A DNA stretch of 64,000 nt from Pedobacter sp. SL55 (GCF_026625705.1 NZ_CP113059.1:4376389-4440388); one strand, 5' to 3'; shown: positions 9,103-18,650, counted from the first letter of the stretch. Notes: a model not told the origin generated them from the sequence alone. Translations and numbers: made by a program.

Positions 9103-9984
9103 CTAATAATTACGGGTATCTATGCCCCAAAGCAATTTATTCCTTAACGTAGTTAGAAACGTTTCATTGTTAAGGCGGATAAGATTTATGTTAAATGTTG
9201 CTTTACTGATAGTTATTTTCACGCTACGATCTACAGTTTCTGTCCTCGAATCGCAGGTAAGCAAAAATTTGGTGCTACGGGCTTCAACCTCAAAAGTAAG
9301 CGTTACATCATCGGGCACTATAATTGGCCTTACATTTAAATTATGTGGCGCTACGGGTGTAATCACAAAATTTTGTGCACTTGGCAAAATAATTGGACCT
9401 CCGCAGCTCAACGAATAGGCCGTGGAACCCGTTGGTGTGGCAATAATAAGCCCATCGGCCCAATAGGAGTTTACAAATTCGCCATTCATGTAAGCATGAA
9501 TAATCATCATGGCAGAATCATCTCTTCTGTGTATGGTAATATCGTTTAAGGCAAAGTTTTCATCGCCAAATAGGCCGCTTTTAGATTCGATACTGAGCAA
9601 GCTTCGCTGATCTATAGAATAAGCCCCACTTACCAATGCTTTTATGGCATCGTTTATTTCTGCTTTATTGATACTGGCCAAAAAGCCTAAACGCCCAAAG
9701 TTGATACCTATCACCGGAACCTGCGAATCTCTTACCAAAGATAGCGTGTCTAGCAAAGTTCCATCGCCGCCCAAACTTAACAAGATATCAGTTTTGCCGA
9801 GCAAATCGTTATATCCTAAAAAAGTAGCAATATTTGGTGGCAAGGTTAATTTGTCCTTTACAAAATCAAAAAACTTTTGATAAACCGTTACTTCAATCTG
9901 GTTAGCTGCCAAAGCATCAAATACTTCTTGTACAAAAGGCAGTACATTATCATTAAAATCTCTACCGTAAAGGGCTATTTTCAT
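9103..9984 (-). CDS. nadK: NAD kinase
   Basis: Phosphorylates NAD to NADP with ATP. The 293-residue protein has the diacylglycerol-kinase-type motif LGGDGTLLDT (residues 71-80), with catalytic Asp74, the NDITIHR motif (near 147) and the PTGSTAYSLSCGGP stretch. The DUF6089 gene starts one base downstream, so the two are cotranscribed. The upstream gap to the CBS gene is 95 bases. Confidence 0.95.
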   Translation of the reverse strand: MKIALYGRDFNDNVLPFVQEVFDALAANQIEVTVYQKFFDFVKDKLTLPPNIATFLGYNDLLGKTDILLSLGGDGTLLDTLSLVRDSQVPVIGINFGRLGFLASINKAEINDAIKALVSGAYSIDQRSLLSIESKSGLFGDENFALNDITIHRRDDSAMMIIHAYMNGEFVNSYWADGLIIATPTGSTAYSLSCGGPIILPSAQNFVITPVAPHNLNVRPIIVPDDVTLTFEVEARSTKFLLTCDSRTETVDRSVKITISKATFNINLIRLNNETFLTTLRNKLLWGIDTRNY

Positions 9985-10079
9985 CCGTTTGTTTTGACTT
10001 ATTTTTTTGATGACGAAAGCATCATAATTATCTTACAGCTAAATTCTTTATGAAATCTTGATGGTTTTCGTATTAGGAA

Positions 10080-10742
10080 TTAAACGTTTAAATAGTTCAT
10101 GAACGAATTGAATCTATCCATAGAACCGTCATCATGACTGCTATTGTTAAAAACAGCTTTAACTTCATAATCGTAGCGTTCAAAAGAAGCTATAATGGCA
10201 GAAAGATCTGTTTTGTTAATTTTTAAGGTAACTTCTAACCTAGTAGAATCTGGAAAAGAATTTACATAAGAAGATAATATTTGCGCATTTTCTGCTTCTA
10301 CAACTTGCGACATGTGCGCCAACGAATTGTTTCGATTACTGATAGAAAGCACAATGATACCGCCAGGTTCGCTTACCGCATAAAGATTGGCAGTAAAATT
10401 TAATAAATGATTGATATAAACCACCCCAAGGTAATTTTTTTGCTGATCTAAAACTGGCACAACAGACAACTGAAGCTCGCTAAATAAACGGATAACTTCG
10501 TAAATGTGTGCATTCTCGAAAGCAAAAGAACTGAGCAAACTTAGCGGTAATGCACCAATGGCTGTGTCTGTATCCTTAGCCGCCATTAATTCTTCTTCGG
10601 AGACTAAACCGAGGTACTGCACTTCGTTTACAATAGGCAGGTGATATAGCTTGAACTCGTTCATACGATCCAAAGCCTTCCTAACCGTATCTGACGTACG
10701 AAGAGGTGGAATATTGTTCGTTATGAGTTCTCCTGCAATCAT
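10080..10742 (-). CDS. CBS domain-containing protein
   Basis: A 220-residue soluble protein with two CBS motifs in the first 130 residues (IPPLRTSDTVRKALDRM..., then LSVVPVLDQQKNYLGVV), which form an adenine-nucleotide-binding Bateman module. An ACT-like C-terminal segment follows (VLSISNRNNSLAHMSQVVE, LEVTLKINKTDLSAIIASFERYDY read as separate strands). The combination suggests a ligand sensor. The gene lies upstream of nadK as in many Bacteroidota; a regulatory link to nucleotide or NADP levels would be conjecture. Confidence 0.82.
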   Translation of the reverse strand: MIAGELITNNIPPLRTSDTVRKALDRMNEFKLYHLPIVNEVQYLGLVSEEELMAAKDTDTAIGALPLSLLSSFAFENAHIYEVIRLFSELQLSVVPVLDQQKNYLGVVYINHLLNFTANLYAVSEPGGIIVLSISNRNNSLAHMSQVVEAENAQILSSYVNSFPDSTRLEVTLKINKTDLSAIIASFERYDYEVKAVFNNSSHDDGSMDRFNSFMNYLNV

Positions 10743-10790
10743 TATCTATTTTTTTTATTGGCAATATCTTAAATCTTTTATGCCAATTTA

Positions 10791-11553
10791 TTATTTAAGC
10801 AAAATTCTGTCCAAAAACTTTTCTAAATAGTTATTAAATACTTCTGGCTGCTCCATCATAGGTGCATGGCCGCATTCATCTACCCAGTTTAGCTCAGAAT
10901 TTGGCAGTAATTCATAAAATTCTTTAGCTACATCTGGTGGCGTAACTTTATCTTGTTTGCCCCAAATTAACGACACCGGAATAGTTATTTTCTTTAGTTC
11001 TTTAGCCATGTTGTGCCTTATGGCAGATTTGGCCAATGCCAAAATACGAATTACCCTAGAACGATCGTTAACCGTTTTAAATACTTCGTCTACCAATTCT
11101 TTAGTGGCAGTTGCTGGGCTGTAAAACGTAAATTCTACTTTCTCTTTAATAAAATCGTAGTTCTCTCTTTTAGGGAAAGAGCCTCCAAAAGCATTTTCAT
11201 ACAGACCAGAGCTTGGTAAGTACCAATGCTTTCACAAACTCTTGATGTGCCACGGTAAATACTAAGCCAACGTGCCCGCCAAGTGAGTTTCCTATTAAAA
11301 CTACCTGGCTTAGTTTTTTAAATTTTAGAAAACGATGCAGGTATTTTGACAGGCTTTTTACTCCTAATGTTAATATAGGAAGTTCGTAAATAGGCAAAAT
11401 AGGTACCAACACACGGTATTTATGTTTAAATTTTTCTACTGTTTGTTCCCAGTTACTCAATTCTCCCATCAAACCATGAAGCAACACTAAAGGTTCGCCC
11501 TGGCCAACCTCTATAAATTTAAACCCCTCCTGTTCAACTACTTCGTAATTCAT
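10791..11553 (-). CDS. Alpha/beta hydrolase, frameshifted
   Basis: Reads as one alpha/beta-hydrolase of about 254 residues once a frame change near 11215-11222 is allowed. The N-terminal part has the oxyanion motif LLHGLMG and the nucleophile elbow GNSLGG; it runs to ...ALVLT and then into a stop after KLWSV. In the next frame the protein resumes SSGLYENAFGGSFPKREN and continues through IWGKQDKVTPP (acid loop) to DECGHAPMMEQPE, which carries the catalytic His. A glycine between T and S is expected, so two bases seem missing (or one is extra). All catalytic residues survive, which favours a sequence error over decay. Substrate unknown. Confidence 0.8.
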
Positions 11554-11871
11554 ATATGGATAATGATGTTTTATTGATTATTTGATATTTTTAAAATTGT
11601 ATCAATGAACTCGCGAGCTCGGTTTTATTGTAATATATAATAGCCTTTTTATCTTCGTTTGTATTTTCGGAAACACGGCTATTTCATAAATATGATTGTG
11701 TATATTTTTTACCTATATATTTTTTTTTCGATGGTGGTAAAGCTGCCATCATCAATTATTCCGCCCCGATTTGTTAACCATGGTGGTTTGGTATATGCCA
11801 CTAAGTTAATAGAGTAAATGTAATTAATGTGAAATAAAATTACATTTTTATCCTTTACACTCTATTTAATA
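11554..11871. other. AT-rich gap with one inverted repeat
   Basis: No gene is seen in these 318 bases. A 10-bp perfect inverted repeat (AAATGTAATT at 11816-11825, AATTACATTT at 11838-11847) lies just downstream of the yqeY stop and may be its terminator, followed on the minus strand by weakly T-rich sequence. The remainder is AT-rich with a TATATTTTTT-type stretch around 11701-11728. Confidence 0.4.
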
Positions 11872-12318
11872 CTAAGCTAACAAGCTTTTTACAATTTCTC
11901 CAATCAATTTTCCTTCGGCTTTACCTGCTAGTTCTTTGTTAGCCAAGCCCATTACTTTACCCATCTCTTTGATAGAGCTAGCGCCAGTTTTAGCAATAAT
12001 TTTAGCTATAACAGCTTCGATCTCTGATCTTTCCATTTGCTTAGGTAAAAACTGAGCAATTACATCTATTTCTTCTTGTTCTACCTGATAAAGATCTTCC
12101 CTACCCTGAGTTTTATAAATATCTGCCGACTCTTTACGTTGCTTAACCAGTTTCTGTAAAATTTTTATTTCAGCTTCTTCATTTATTTCTTCTGCATGAC
12201 CTTTTTCTGTTTTTGCCAACAAAATTGCGGCTTTAATAGCCCTAAGTCCTCGTAGTTTAACTTGGTCTTTAGCCAACATGGCTTGTTTAATTTCTTGATC
12301 TATGGTTGTTGATATCAT
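11872..12318 (-). CDS. GatB/YqeY domain-containing protein
   Basis: A 148-residue protein covering the YqeY family from end to end: an N-terminal helical part (TIDQEIKQAMLAKD...LRAIKAAILLAK) and the C-terminal GatB-tail-like domain with GKVMGLANKELAGKAEGKLIGEIVKSLL. The domain resembles the tRNA-binding tail of amidotransferase GatB, but stand-alone YqeY has no proven reaction. It is separated from the upstream SDR gene by a word-repeat spacer of 75 bases. Confidence 0.88.
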   Translation of the reverse strand: MISTTIDQEIKQAMLAKDQVKLRGLRAIKAAILLAKTEKGHAEEINEEAEIKILQKLVKQRKESADIYKTQGREDLYQVEQEEIDVIAQFLPKQMERSEIEAVIAKIIAKTGASSIKEMGKVMGLANKELAGKAEGKLIGEIVKSLLA

Positions 12319-12393
12319 AATGTGTTATGTGTTATCAGTTACGTGTTGTGGGTTATACATCCAAACTAGAAACCCATAACTTGTAACTTTAAA
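12319..12393. repeat. word-repeat spacer with inverted arms
   Basis: The spacer is built from variants of GTGTTATG / GTTACGTG. A 17-base arm (12338-12354, GTTACGTGTTGTGGGTT) matches the complement of 12371-12387 at 14 of 17 positions, so the spacer can fold as a hairpin in the transcript. It is one of several spacers of this plan in the window. Confidence 0.55.
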
Positions 12394-13151
12394 TTAATCT
12401 CTTTTTACAATAGTTCCTGTAGCTTGTGCGGTGGGCATAATTAGCATATCGCTAATGTTTACATGTGCAGGCCTACTTACCACGTACCAAATTGCATCTG
12501 CAATGTCTTGTGCCATTAAAGGCTCTAGTCCATCGTAAACTTTTTTAGCCCTATTTTCATCTCCTTTAAAACGCACAATAGAAAATTCTGTTTCTACCAT
12601 ACCCGGATTTATTGCCGTTACTTTAATGCCGTGAGGCAAAAGATCAATACGCATTCCTTTGTTTAATGCATCTACCGCATGTTTGGAGGCACAATATACA
12701 TTCCCGTTAGGATATACTTCTTTACCAGCAATAGAACCGATATTGATGATATGACCTTGCTTTCTTTCTACCATCCAGCTAGAAACGATCTTGGTAACGT
12801 AAAGCAAGCCCTTAACGTTGGTGTCAATCATTCTGTCCCAATCATCGGTATCGCCTTTATCTATTGGATCTAAACCTTGGCTCAACCCTGCATTGTTAAC
12901 CAAAACAGCTACATTTTTCCACTCTGTGGGCAAAGTTTCTAATACATAGTTGATGTTCTCCTTATCTCTAACATCAGCTTGTATTTTTTTAATTTGAACG
13001 CCGTATTTGGCAGTAAGTTCTTGAGTTTGGGTGGTTAACAGATTCTTCTTCTGGCTATTAAAATTAAATCATATCCTTGTGCGGCAAACGTAGCTGCACA
13101 AGCGGCTCCAATGCCAGAAGTAGATCCTGTAATTAATGCGATTTTGGCCAT
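12394..13151 (-). CDS. SDR family NAD(P)-dependent oxidoreductase, frameshifted
   Basis: Short-chain dehydrogenase of 252 residues after restoring one base. The N-terminal frame begins MAKIALITGSTSGIGAACA (cofactor motif TGxxxGIG, residues 8-15) and breaks after LIARRR near 13043-13052. The next frame continues NLLTTQTQELTAKYGV into the downstream part with LVNNAG, the substrate-site INIGSIAG, and the catalytic pair in YCASK. A single A missing from an AGAAAGAAT-type stretch explains the break. The substrate is not predictable; the family is close to YdfG-like 3-hydroxy acid dehydrogenases. A start further downstream would lack the Rossmann motif and is rejected. Confidence 0.85.
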
Positions 13152-13201
13152 TTTATAAATATTTCGTTTGGCACAAAGTTATGCTTTTTCTTAGAAGCCA
13201 A

Positions 13202-13957
13202 TTACTCGAAAAACAAACTGAAAGTAAAATTTCTTAAAATGGCTTTATCAATAGGTGTAGCAAACGGATGGTTTTCGTGCCTCAAGATATCGCCAAAAGA
13301 ATGGCTAACCTTTAATTCTGGAGACATTTTGAAGTATTCGAAATACAAATCGAAACCTATGGCAGCCTCATAGGAAGCAAAGTTTTTTTTGTTTTTTAGA
13401 AATTTGTATATCAACGCTTTATCCGCATCGTTCACTTTTTTCCCTGATGCCAAGTCCATAGAATATTTAGCGCCTAACAGTAAGTAAGCTCTAAAATCTT
13501 TTCTTCTTTCGGATTTAAACTTAATGCCCAAAGGTAAATCTACCATGGTTGCCGATACTTTTTGCTGCCATTTTCCATCTGTAAAATCAGAAGGAACATT
13601 AACTGAGGGCAAGGCGTATTGGTAATTTACCAACCTATCGGTAAAAACTAATGTAGGTGTACTACGCAAGTCAAAATGCTTGGTTAGTTTGTAGTTCATT
13701 ACGAAACCAATACCAAAACCAGCAGAAACGGGAGAACTTATGGCGTTTAATTTATCGGTGATTGGCCTATTGTTCTGTTCGTAATCTAAGAAAATATCTT
13801 GCCAATTAGGCGATTTAGTGAGCTTAAACTCTGATGCGATATATTGAAAGCTAAACCCCCAATTGAAATCCTGCTCATCAATACCACCGCCCCAATTTTG
13901 GGCATTGGCATTTAAAGTAAGTACAGAAAATAAGAGGACTAGTAGCTGTTTTTTCAT
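13202..13957 (-). CDS. porT: Type IX secretion protein PorT/SprT, outer-membrane beta-barrel
   Basis: A 251-residue exported protein (signal peptide MKKQLLVLLFSVLTLNANA) with alternating barrel strands and a terminal aromatic residue (FSLFFE). The sequence features DLRSTPTLVF, ATMVDLPLGIKFKSERR and SYEAAIGFDLYFEYFKMSPELK fit the PorT/SprT family, needed for type IX secretion and, in gliders, motility. Its start codon overlaps the ubiE stop by four bases (ATGA), a pairing common in Bacteroidota. The identity is supported by the other T9SS genes in the window. Confidence 0.85.
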   Translation of the reverse strand: MKKQLLVLLFSVLTLNANAQNWGGGIDEQDFNWGFSFQYIASEFKLTKSPNWQDIFLDYEQNNRPITDKLNAISSPVSAGFGIGFVMNYKLTKHFDLRSTPTLVFTDRLVNYQYALPSVNVPSDFTDGKWQQKVSATMVDLPLGIKFKSERRKDFRAYLLLGAKYSMDLASGKKVNDADKALIYKFLKNKKNFASYEAAIGFDLYFEYFKMSPELKVSHSFGDILRHENHPFATPIDKAILRNFTFSLFFE

Positions 13958-14692
13958 TTAACACCGGTATAAATGGCACTAATACCAAACGTTAGAGAAC
14001 GATGTTTGGTATTTTGGTAGCCAACTTTTTCCATCAGTGCTGTGAAGTTTTTACCATCAGGAAATGCCTGTACCGACTCTTCTAAATAGGCATAAGCTTT
14101 TTTATCTTTTGAAAACAAACCGCCAAAAAATGGCGTTGCATATTTAAAGTAGAAATGATACAACTGCTTTACAGGAAAAACCTTAGGTTTAGAAAATTCT
14201 AAAATCACTACTTTACCTCCCGGTTTAAGTACCCTAAACATGTCGGCCAAGCCTTTTTCTAAGTTTTCGTAATTACGTACACCAAAAGCTACTGTTATCG
14301 CATCGAAAGTATCGTTATCAAAGTGCAAACCCTCCGAATCGCCTAACCTAACAGAAAACACTTCGCCCAGCTTCCTTTCGGCTATCTTCTTTCTAGCTAC
14401 GTCCAACATTCCTTCAGAAATATCTACCCCAATAATTTGTTGCGGTTTTAATATTTTAATTGATTCGAATGCAAAATCGCCAGTACTTAGTAGCCACATC
14501 TAATATTTTTTGAGGTTTAGCAGACAAAAGCTCTTTAATGGCTTTCTTACGCCAAATGATATCAATTCCTAAAGATAAAAAGTGGTTAAGAAAATCGTAA
14601 GTGCCCGAGATATTGTTGAACATGCTAGCTACCTGTTCTTTTTTGCTTTCGGTGCCAGAATAAGGAGTGATTTGTGGATTCATGCTTTGCAA
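13954..14692 (-). CDS. ubiE: Demethylmenaquinone methyltransferase UbiE/MenG, frameshifted
   Basis: SAM-dependent C-methyltransferase for the last step of menaquinone synthesis; 245 residues when one extra base is removed. The N-terminal frame (PYSGTESKKEQVASMFNNIS, then FLSLGIDIIWR) runs to ILDVAT and derails at 14486-14496. The second frame continues STGDFAFESI, then GVDISEGML and VAFGVRNYENLEKGL. The break falls exactly in SAM motif I, where DVATGTGD is expected and DVAT-S-TGD results, so a substitution accompanies the insertion. Menaquinone is essential for respiration here, so a real knockout is unlikely. porT overlaps the stop by four bases. Confidence 0.88.
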
Positions 14693-14696
14693 AGAT

Positions 14697-14786
14697 AGGG
14701 TTATTTTGGTTAATCGGTTAACTGTAAAAACTGGTTAATTGTATTTGACAATCGATTAACCAATTAAACGTTTCTCACAATTAACC
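14697..14786. repeat. word-repeat spacer (GGTTAATCG / CGATTAACC family)
   Basis: The divergent gap between ubiE and engB is made of GGTTAATCGG, GTTAACTG, GGTTAATTGT and the complementary ATCGATTAACC, CAATTAA and CAATTAACC. The left half pairs imperfectly with the right half. The same vocabulary appears at 19166-19215 and 21590-21656. Confidence 0.55.
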
Positions 14787-14787
14787 T

Positions 14788-14795
14788 TATCTTTG
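14788..14795 (+). promoter_or_regulatory. -7 element of engB, four bases before ATG
   Basis: TATCTTTG matches TAnnTTTG and is followed by only four bases (CCTC) before the start codon, which would place the transcription start at or next to the A of ATG. Confidence 0.5.
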
Positions 14796-14799
14796 CCTC

Positions 14800-15447
14800 A
14801 TGATCATTAAATCTGCAACCTTTGTAGTTAGCAACACCAAAGTATCGGCTTTGCCATTACCAGACATGCCCGAGTATGCTTTTATTGGGCGTTCTAATGT
14901 AGGCAAGTCTTCGTTAATCAATATGTTAGTAAACCAACAAGGATTAGCTAAAACCTCTCAAAAGCCAGGTAAAACCCAGCTAATTAATCACTTTTTGGTT
15001 AATGAAAAATGGTACATCGTAGATTTACCGGGTTATGGCTATGCAAGGGTATCTAAAAGCAGCAGAGAGAAATGGGAAAAATTTATTCGGGCTTACATCA
15101 CTAAAAGAGAAAACCTGCAGTGTGTTTTTGTACTTATTGATAGTAGGTTGGAACCTCAAAAAATTGACTTAGAGTTTTGCTCTTGGTTGGGCGAATGCCA
15201 AATTCCTTTTGCGCTGGTTTACACTAAAGCCGATAAACAATCGGGACCAAAAACCGACCAAAATGTGGCTAAATTTAACAAGACTTTGCTAGGCTGGTTT
15301 GAAGAACTACCTCCTTTTTTTGTTACTTCAGCAGAAAAAGGTCAGGGCAGAGAAGATGTTTTACAGTTTGTACAGGAAGTGAATGAGGACTTTGTGAAAC
15401 CTGTGATTGATCCGAAATTTTACGCTGCCAGTAACCCAGACAAGTAA
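14800..15447 (+). CDS. engB: Ribosome biogenesis GTP-binding protein YihA/YsxC/EngB
   Basis: Small essential GTPase that assists large-subunit assembly. All G motifs are visible in the 215 residues: G1 GRSNVGKSS (30-38), G2 around KPGKTQ (55-60), G3 DLPGYGY (75-81), G4 TKAD (142-145) and G5 TSAEKGQG. The length is typical. The start is fixed by homology (MIIKSATFVVSN) and by the TATCTTTG element four bases upstream, which suggests a leaderless message. It is divergent from ubiE and followed 40 bases later by the prenyltransferase gene. Confidence 0.94.
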   Translation: MIIKSATFVVSNTKVSALPLPDMPEYAFIGRSNVGKSSLINMLVNQQGLAKTSQKPGKTQLINHFLVNEKWYIVDLPGYGYARVSKSSREKWEKFIRAYITKRENLQCVFVLIDSRLEPQKIDLEFCSWLGECQIPFALVYTKADKQSGPKTDQNVAKFNKTLLGWFEELPPFFVTSAEKGQGREDVLQFVQEVNEDFVKPVIDPKFYAASNPDK

Positions 15448-15487
15448 ATTTTATTAGCGCCCAGTTATTGTATTACACCCTATTTCA

Positions 15488-16345
15488 ATGAAAAAGTATT
15501 TTTCGCTCGTATTATTTGCCCACTCTATATTTGCCATGCCTTTTGCCTTTATTGGTTTTTTCTTAGGCGTAACCACTACTACCAACCCCTTCAATTGGTA
15601 TTTACTGTTGGCGGTAGTGCTTTGTATGGTGTTTGCTCGTAACGCAGCAATGGCTTTTAACAGATATTTAGATCGGGATATCGATGCGAAAAACCCTAGA
15701 ACAGTGACAAGAGATATACCTGCCGGTAAAATTTCTGCAAAGGAAGCTTTAACTTTTGTGATAGCAAACTGTGCACTTTTTATAGCAACTACTTATTTCA
15801 TTAATCCGCTTTGTTTCTATTTATCGCCCATTGCCATTTTTGTGGTGCTATTTTATAGTTACACCAAGCGCTTTACAGCCTTGTGCCATTTAGTTTTAGG
15901 ACTTGGATTAGGGCTTGCTCCTATTGGAGCGTACATTGCTGTAACTGGTCAATTTAACATCGTACCAGTATTATATTCTTTTGCTGTTTTATTTTGGGTA
16001 AGTGGCTTCGATATCATTTATGCCCTACAAGACGAAGAATTTGACCGTTCTGAGAAACTTCATTCTATCCCATCTGCTTTAGGGAGGAAGAATGCGTTGC
16101 ACCTGTCTTCATTCCTTCACATTTTATCCGCAGCCTGCGTTATTGCTCCAATCTATTTCATGGATTTTGGCTGGCCATATTATGCTGGCGTTGTATTTTT
16201 CTGTGCTATGCTAGTTTATCAACATCGTTTGGTAAAACCCAATGACATCAGTAAAGTGGATAGAGCATTTGCTACCACCAATGGTTATGCCTCAGTGGTA
16301 TTTGCTATTTGCTTTTTGGTTGATGCTTATTTGAAGAGCAGGTAG
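15488..16345 (+). CDS. UbiA-like polyprenyltransferase (menaquinone pathway, MqnP/UbiA type)
   Basis: Integral membrane prenyltransferase of 285 residues with about eight transmembrane segments. The two Asp-rich motifs that bind Mg-diphosphate are present: NRYLDRDID (58-66) with the following PRTVTRDIPAG, and QDEEFDRSEKLHSIPS (181-196). The family attaches a polyprenyl chain to an aromatic acid; in Bacteroidota without ubiquinone this is expected to serve menaquinone synthesis (MqnP of the futalosine route), an inference strengthened weakly by nearby ubiE. The substrate is not proven by sequence. Confidence 0.82.
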   Translation: MKKYFSLVLFAHSIFAMPFAFIGFFLGVTTTTNPFNWYLLLAVVLCMVFARNAAMAFNRYLDRDIDAKNPRTVTRDIPAGKISAKEALTFVIANCALFIATTYFINPLCFYLSPIAIFVVLFYSYTKRFTALCHLVLGLGLGLAPIGAYIAVTGQFNIVPVLYSFAVLFWVSGFDIIYALQDEEFDRSEKLHSIPSALGRKNALHLSSFLHILSAACVIAPIYFMDFGWPYYAGVVFFCAMLVYQHRLVKPNDISKVDRAFATTNGYASVVFAICFLVDAYLKSR

Positions 16346-16491
16346 GTATAAAGGTTTATAGTTTATAGCTGATAGCCTTAAGATTAATTCCCGCTGATTT
16401 CGCTAATTTAAGACACCGCAGATCTAAGGAGATATTTCTCTTCTATGCTGTCAATTCTTATTGATACCTGACCCCTAGTGCCTGACTACTC
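16346..16491. repeat. word-repeat spacer between convergent genes
   Basis: Contains GTTTATAGTTTATAGCTGATAGCC (given here as two GTTTATA words plus GATAGCC), CCGCTGATTTCGCTAATTTAAG near 16389 in part, and TACCTGACCCCTAGTGCCTGACT (16463-16485). A similar TACCTGATCCCTA phrase recurs at 39326-39338. No clear terminator stem is seen between the two convergent genes. Confidence 0.4.
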
Positions 16492-18456
16492 TTACACCGG
16501 CAATCTATTTAATTCAATATCATCTGGGCTTACAAAAATCAACGGCACTTTCTCCACATCTACATAACTCGAATCTAAACCAAAACTGGTTACTTCAGAT
16601 AAACTCATTTTTTTAAGCAACATGTAGTAATCCATAATTGTTTCTTCGTAAAAACTTAAATTGGTAAACCTACTCAGTGTTTTTTCTAGCAGTACAAACC
16701 TAAAATCGCCAGTAATTTTGTGTTTATTTAACGAAGTATATTGACTTGTAATGTCCACCTCTCCGTTTTTAACTAGCTCTTCTACCACTTTGCGGTAAAG
16801 CAAATTGATACGTTGTTCTATCCTAAAACCTAGTTTAAAATCAATTCTAATTAGTTTTCCAGGTATCAAAAACTCTACTTTATAATCCATTGTATAAGGC
16901 TCGTCTACTACATCTACGTGTACTAACCAGTAAACATCAGCCCTTTTTGGCTCCTTTTGTATAATAGAGTAAATGATTTTAGACTCTATTTCGGTTTTAA
17001 AATTGGCACTGGTTAAATACACCAATTGCGAAGAGAATTTAGGCACTGAAACATCATTACTTAATTCATTTATAATATCGTAGTAGTCTTCAATCTCTAC
17101 ATACTTAACAAACCTATTTTTGATTTTACGAGACGCATACCAAGTCCACATGATGCTTAACAGCACCAAGCTAATAAGCAACGTTACCCAACCACCATGA
17201 ATAAATTTGGCCATGTTACCTACCAAGAAAGCGAGTTCAATACCCATGTAAACCACTACAAAAAGCACAATTAGATACATAGGAAACTTTTTGCGAAGCA
17301 TAAAAACTGCTACCAAAATGGTGGTCATTAAAAAGGTTAGGTTAATAGCTAAGCCGTAAGCACCCTCCATATTGTCGGACTTTTGGAACACCAAAACAAT
17401 GATGATACAACCTACGCAAAGCAACCAGTTAATAGAAGGCACATATAATTGTCCTTTTTGCACACTTGGATAATTGATACGAACCTTTGGCCACAAATTC
17501 AAACGAACGGCTTCGGATATTAGGGTAAACGAACCCGAAATCATAGCCTGAGATGCGATAACTGCGGCGGTAGTAGCTAAGATAACCAAGTACAACACCA
17601 TATCTTCTGGTACCAATTTAAAAAATGGATTAGACAAAGGATCATGAGGATTATACCCTTGCGCATTCTTTAATACCCAAACACCTTGACCTAAATAATT
17701 CAAGATGAGCATAGATTTTACAAAAATCCAGCTGATGCGGATATTCCTTTTGCCACAATGGCCTAAATCGCTATACAAAGCCTCGGCCCCGGTGGTACAA
17801 AGAAAAACACCACCTAAAATAAGGAGCGCACTTGGATTGGTTATTAATAAATGCGCTGCGTAATAAGGATTTAAGGCTTTAAAAATCCACGGATCGTGCA
17901 ATACCTGTAATAGTCCCACCACCCCAAGCACAGAAAACCACAACAACATAATGGGGCCGAATAATTTACCAACCAAATTGGTACCGAACTGCTGAATGAT
18001 AAATAACAATGCGATAATAGAAATTACAATTGGTATTACTTGCACGTCGGGAAATTTCAGCTTAAGCCCCTCAATTGCAGAGGTTACGGTAATACTAGGC
18101 GTAATCATACCATCGGCCAAAAGCGCAGCACCGCCTATAACAGCGGGCACTACCAGCCACTTGGCTTTTTTGCGAACTAGAGAATAAAGCGAAAAAATCC
18201 CTCCCTCGCCTTTATTATCAGCTCGTAAGGTAATTACTACATATTTGATAGTGGTTTGTAGGGTTAAAGTCCAAATGATACAAGAAAGCGCACCTAACAC
18301 CAAATCTGGACTAATTGGCTGGCCAGAATCTACTACAGATTTAAAAATCGCTTTTAAAGTATAAAGAGGTGATGTACCGATATCACCAAACACTATCCCT
18401 AGTGTTACCAACAGCCCTCCGGCAGTAAGGGCATTTACGTTTTTATGACTTGACAC
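16492..18456 (-). CDS. kup: KUP-family potassium transporter
   Basis: Proton-coupled K+ uptake permease of 654 residues. The N-terminal signature GIVFGDIGTSPLYTLKAIF and about twelve transmembrane helices up to residue 440 are clear, followed by the cytosolic C-terminal domain (from about 450) with strands such as VYWLVHVDVVDEPY. The size agrees with the family. A -7-like TAATTTTG lies 17 bases upstream of the ATG. Transcription is convergent with the prenyltransferase gene and divergent from the sorting-domain protein. Confidence 0.93.
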   Translation of the reverse strand: MSSHKNVNALTAGGLLVTLGIVFGDIGTSPLYTLKAIFKSVVDSGQPISPDLVLGALSCIIWTLTLQTTIKYVVITLRADNKGEGGIFSLYSLVRKKAKWLVVPAVIGGAALLADGMITPSITVTSAIEGLKLKFPDVQVIPIVISIIALLFIIQQFGTNLVGKLFGPIMLLWFSVLGVVGLLQVLHDPWIFKALNPYYAAHLLITNPSALLILGGVFLCTTGAEALYSDLGHCGKRNIRISWIFVKSMLILNYLGQGVWVLKNAQGYNPHDPLSNPFFKLVPEDMVLYLVILATTAAVIASQAMISGSFTLISEAVRLNLWPKVRINYPSVQKGQLYVPSINWLLCVGCIIIVLVFQKSDNMEGAYGLAINLTFLMTTILVAVFMLRKKFPMYLIVLFVVVYMGIELAFLVGNMAKFIHGGWVTLLISLVLLSIMWTWYASRKIKNRFVKYVEIEDYYDIINELSNDVSVPKFSSQLVYLTSANFKTEIESKIIYSIIQKEPKRADVYWLVHVDVVDEPYTMDYKVEFLIPGKLIRIDFKLGFRIEQRINLLYRKVVEELVKNGEVDITSQYTSLNKHKITGDFRFVLLEKTLSRFTNLSFYEETIMDYYMLLKKMSLSEVTSFGLDSSYVDVEKVPLIFVSPDDIELNRLPV

Positions 18457-18473
18457 TTAGTAAAAATTTGACG

Positions 18474-18481
18474 CAAAATTA
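18474..18481 (-). promoter_or_regulatory. -7 element of kup
   Basis: On the minus strand the bases read TAATTTTG, a full match to TAnnTTTG, 17 bases before the kup start codon. Confidence 0.45.
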
Positions 18482-18606
18482 AATAAATAATTAGGATAAC
18501 AACTTATTTAGTAGTAAAAGCTATTTTTTTGTCGAAACATAAAATCTATTTGGCAAGCTAAAATCCTGTTAAATATTGTTAAATAATAAAACCACATCAT
18601 TTTATG

Positions 18607-18639
18607 TTTGATTTGTTTGTTTAAATATTTATATTTTTG
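18607..18639 (+). promoter_or_regulatory. promoter of the type A sorting-domain gene
   Basis: A -33 TTTG (18607-18610) and a -7 TATTTTTG (18632-18639) are spaced by 21 bases, close to the Bacteroidota arrangement. Two more TTTG copies lie between them. The start codon follows 11 bases after the -7 box. Confidence 0.5.
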
Positions 18640-18650
18640 TGCAACAATAG

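Noticed and set aside
9103..9984. Plus-strand frames of 68 to 98 codons opposite nadK and bamA
   Set aside because: They lie entirely within strongly supported minus-strand genes and show no domain.
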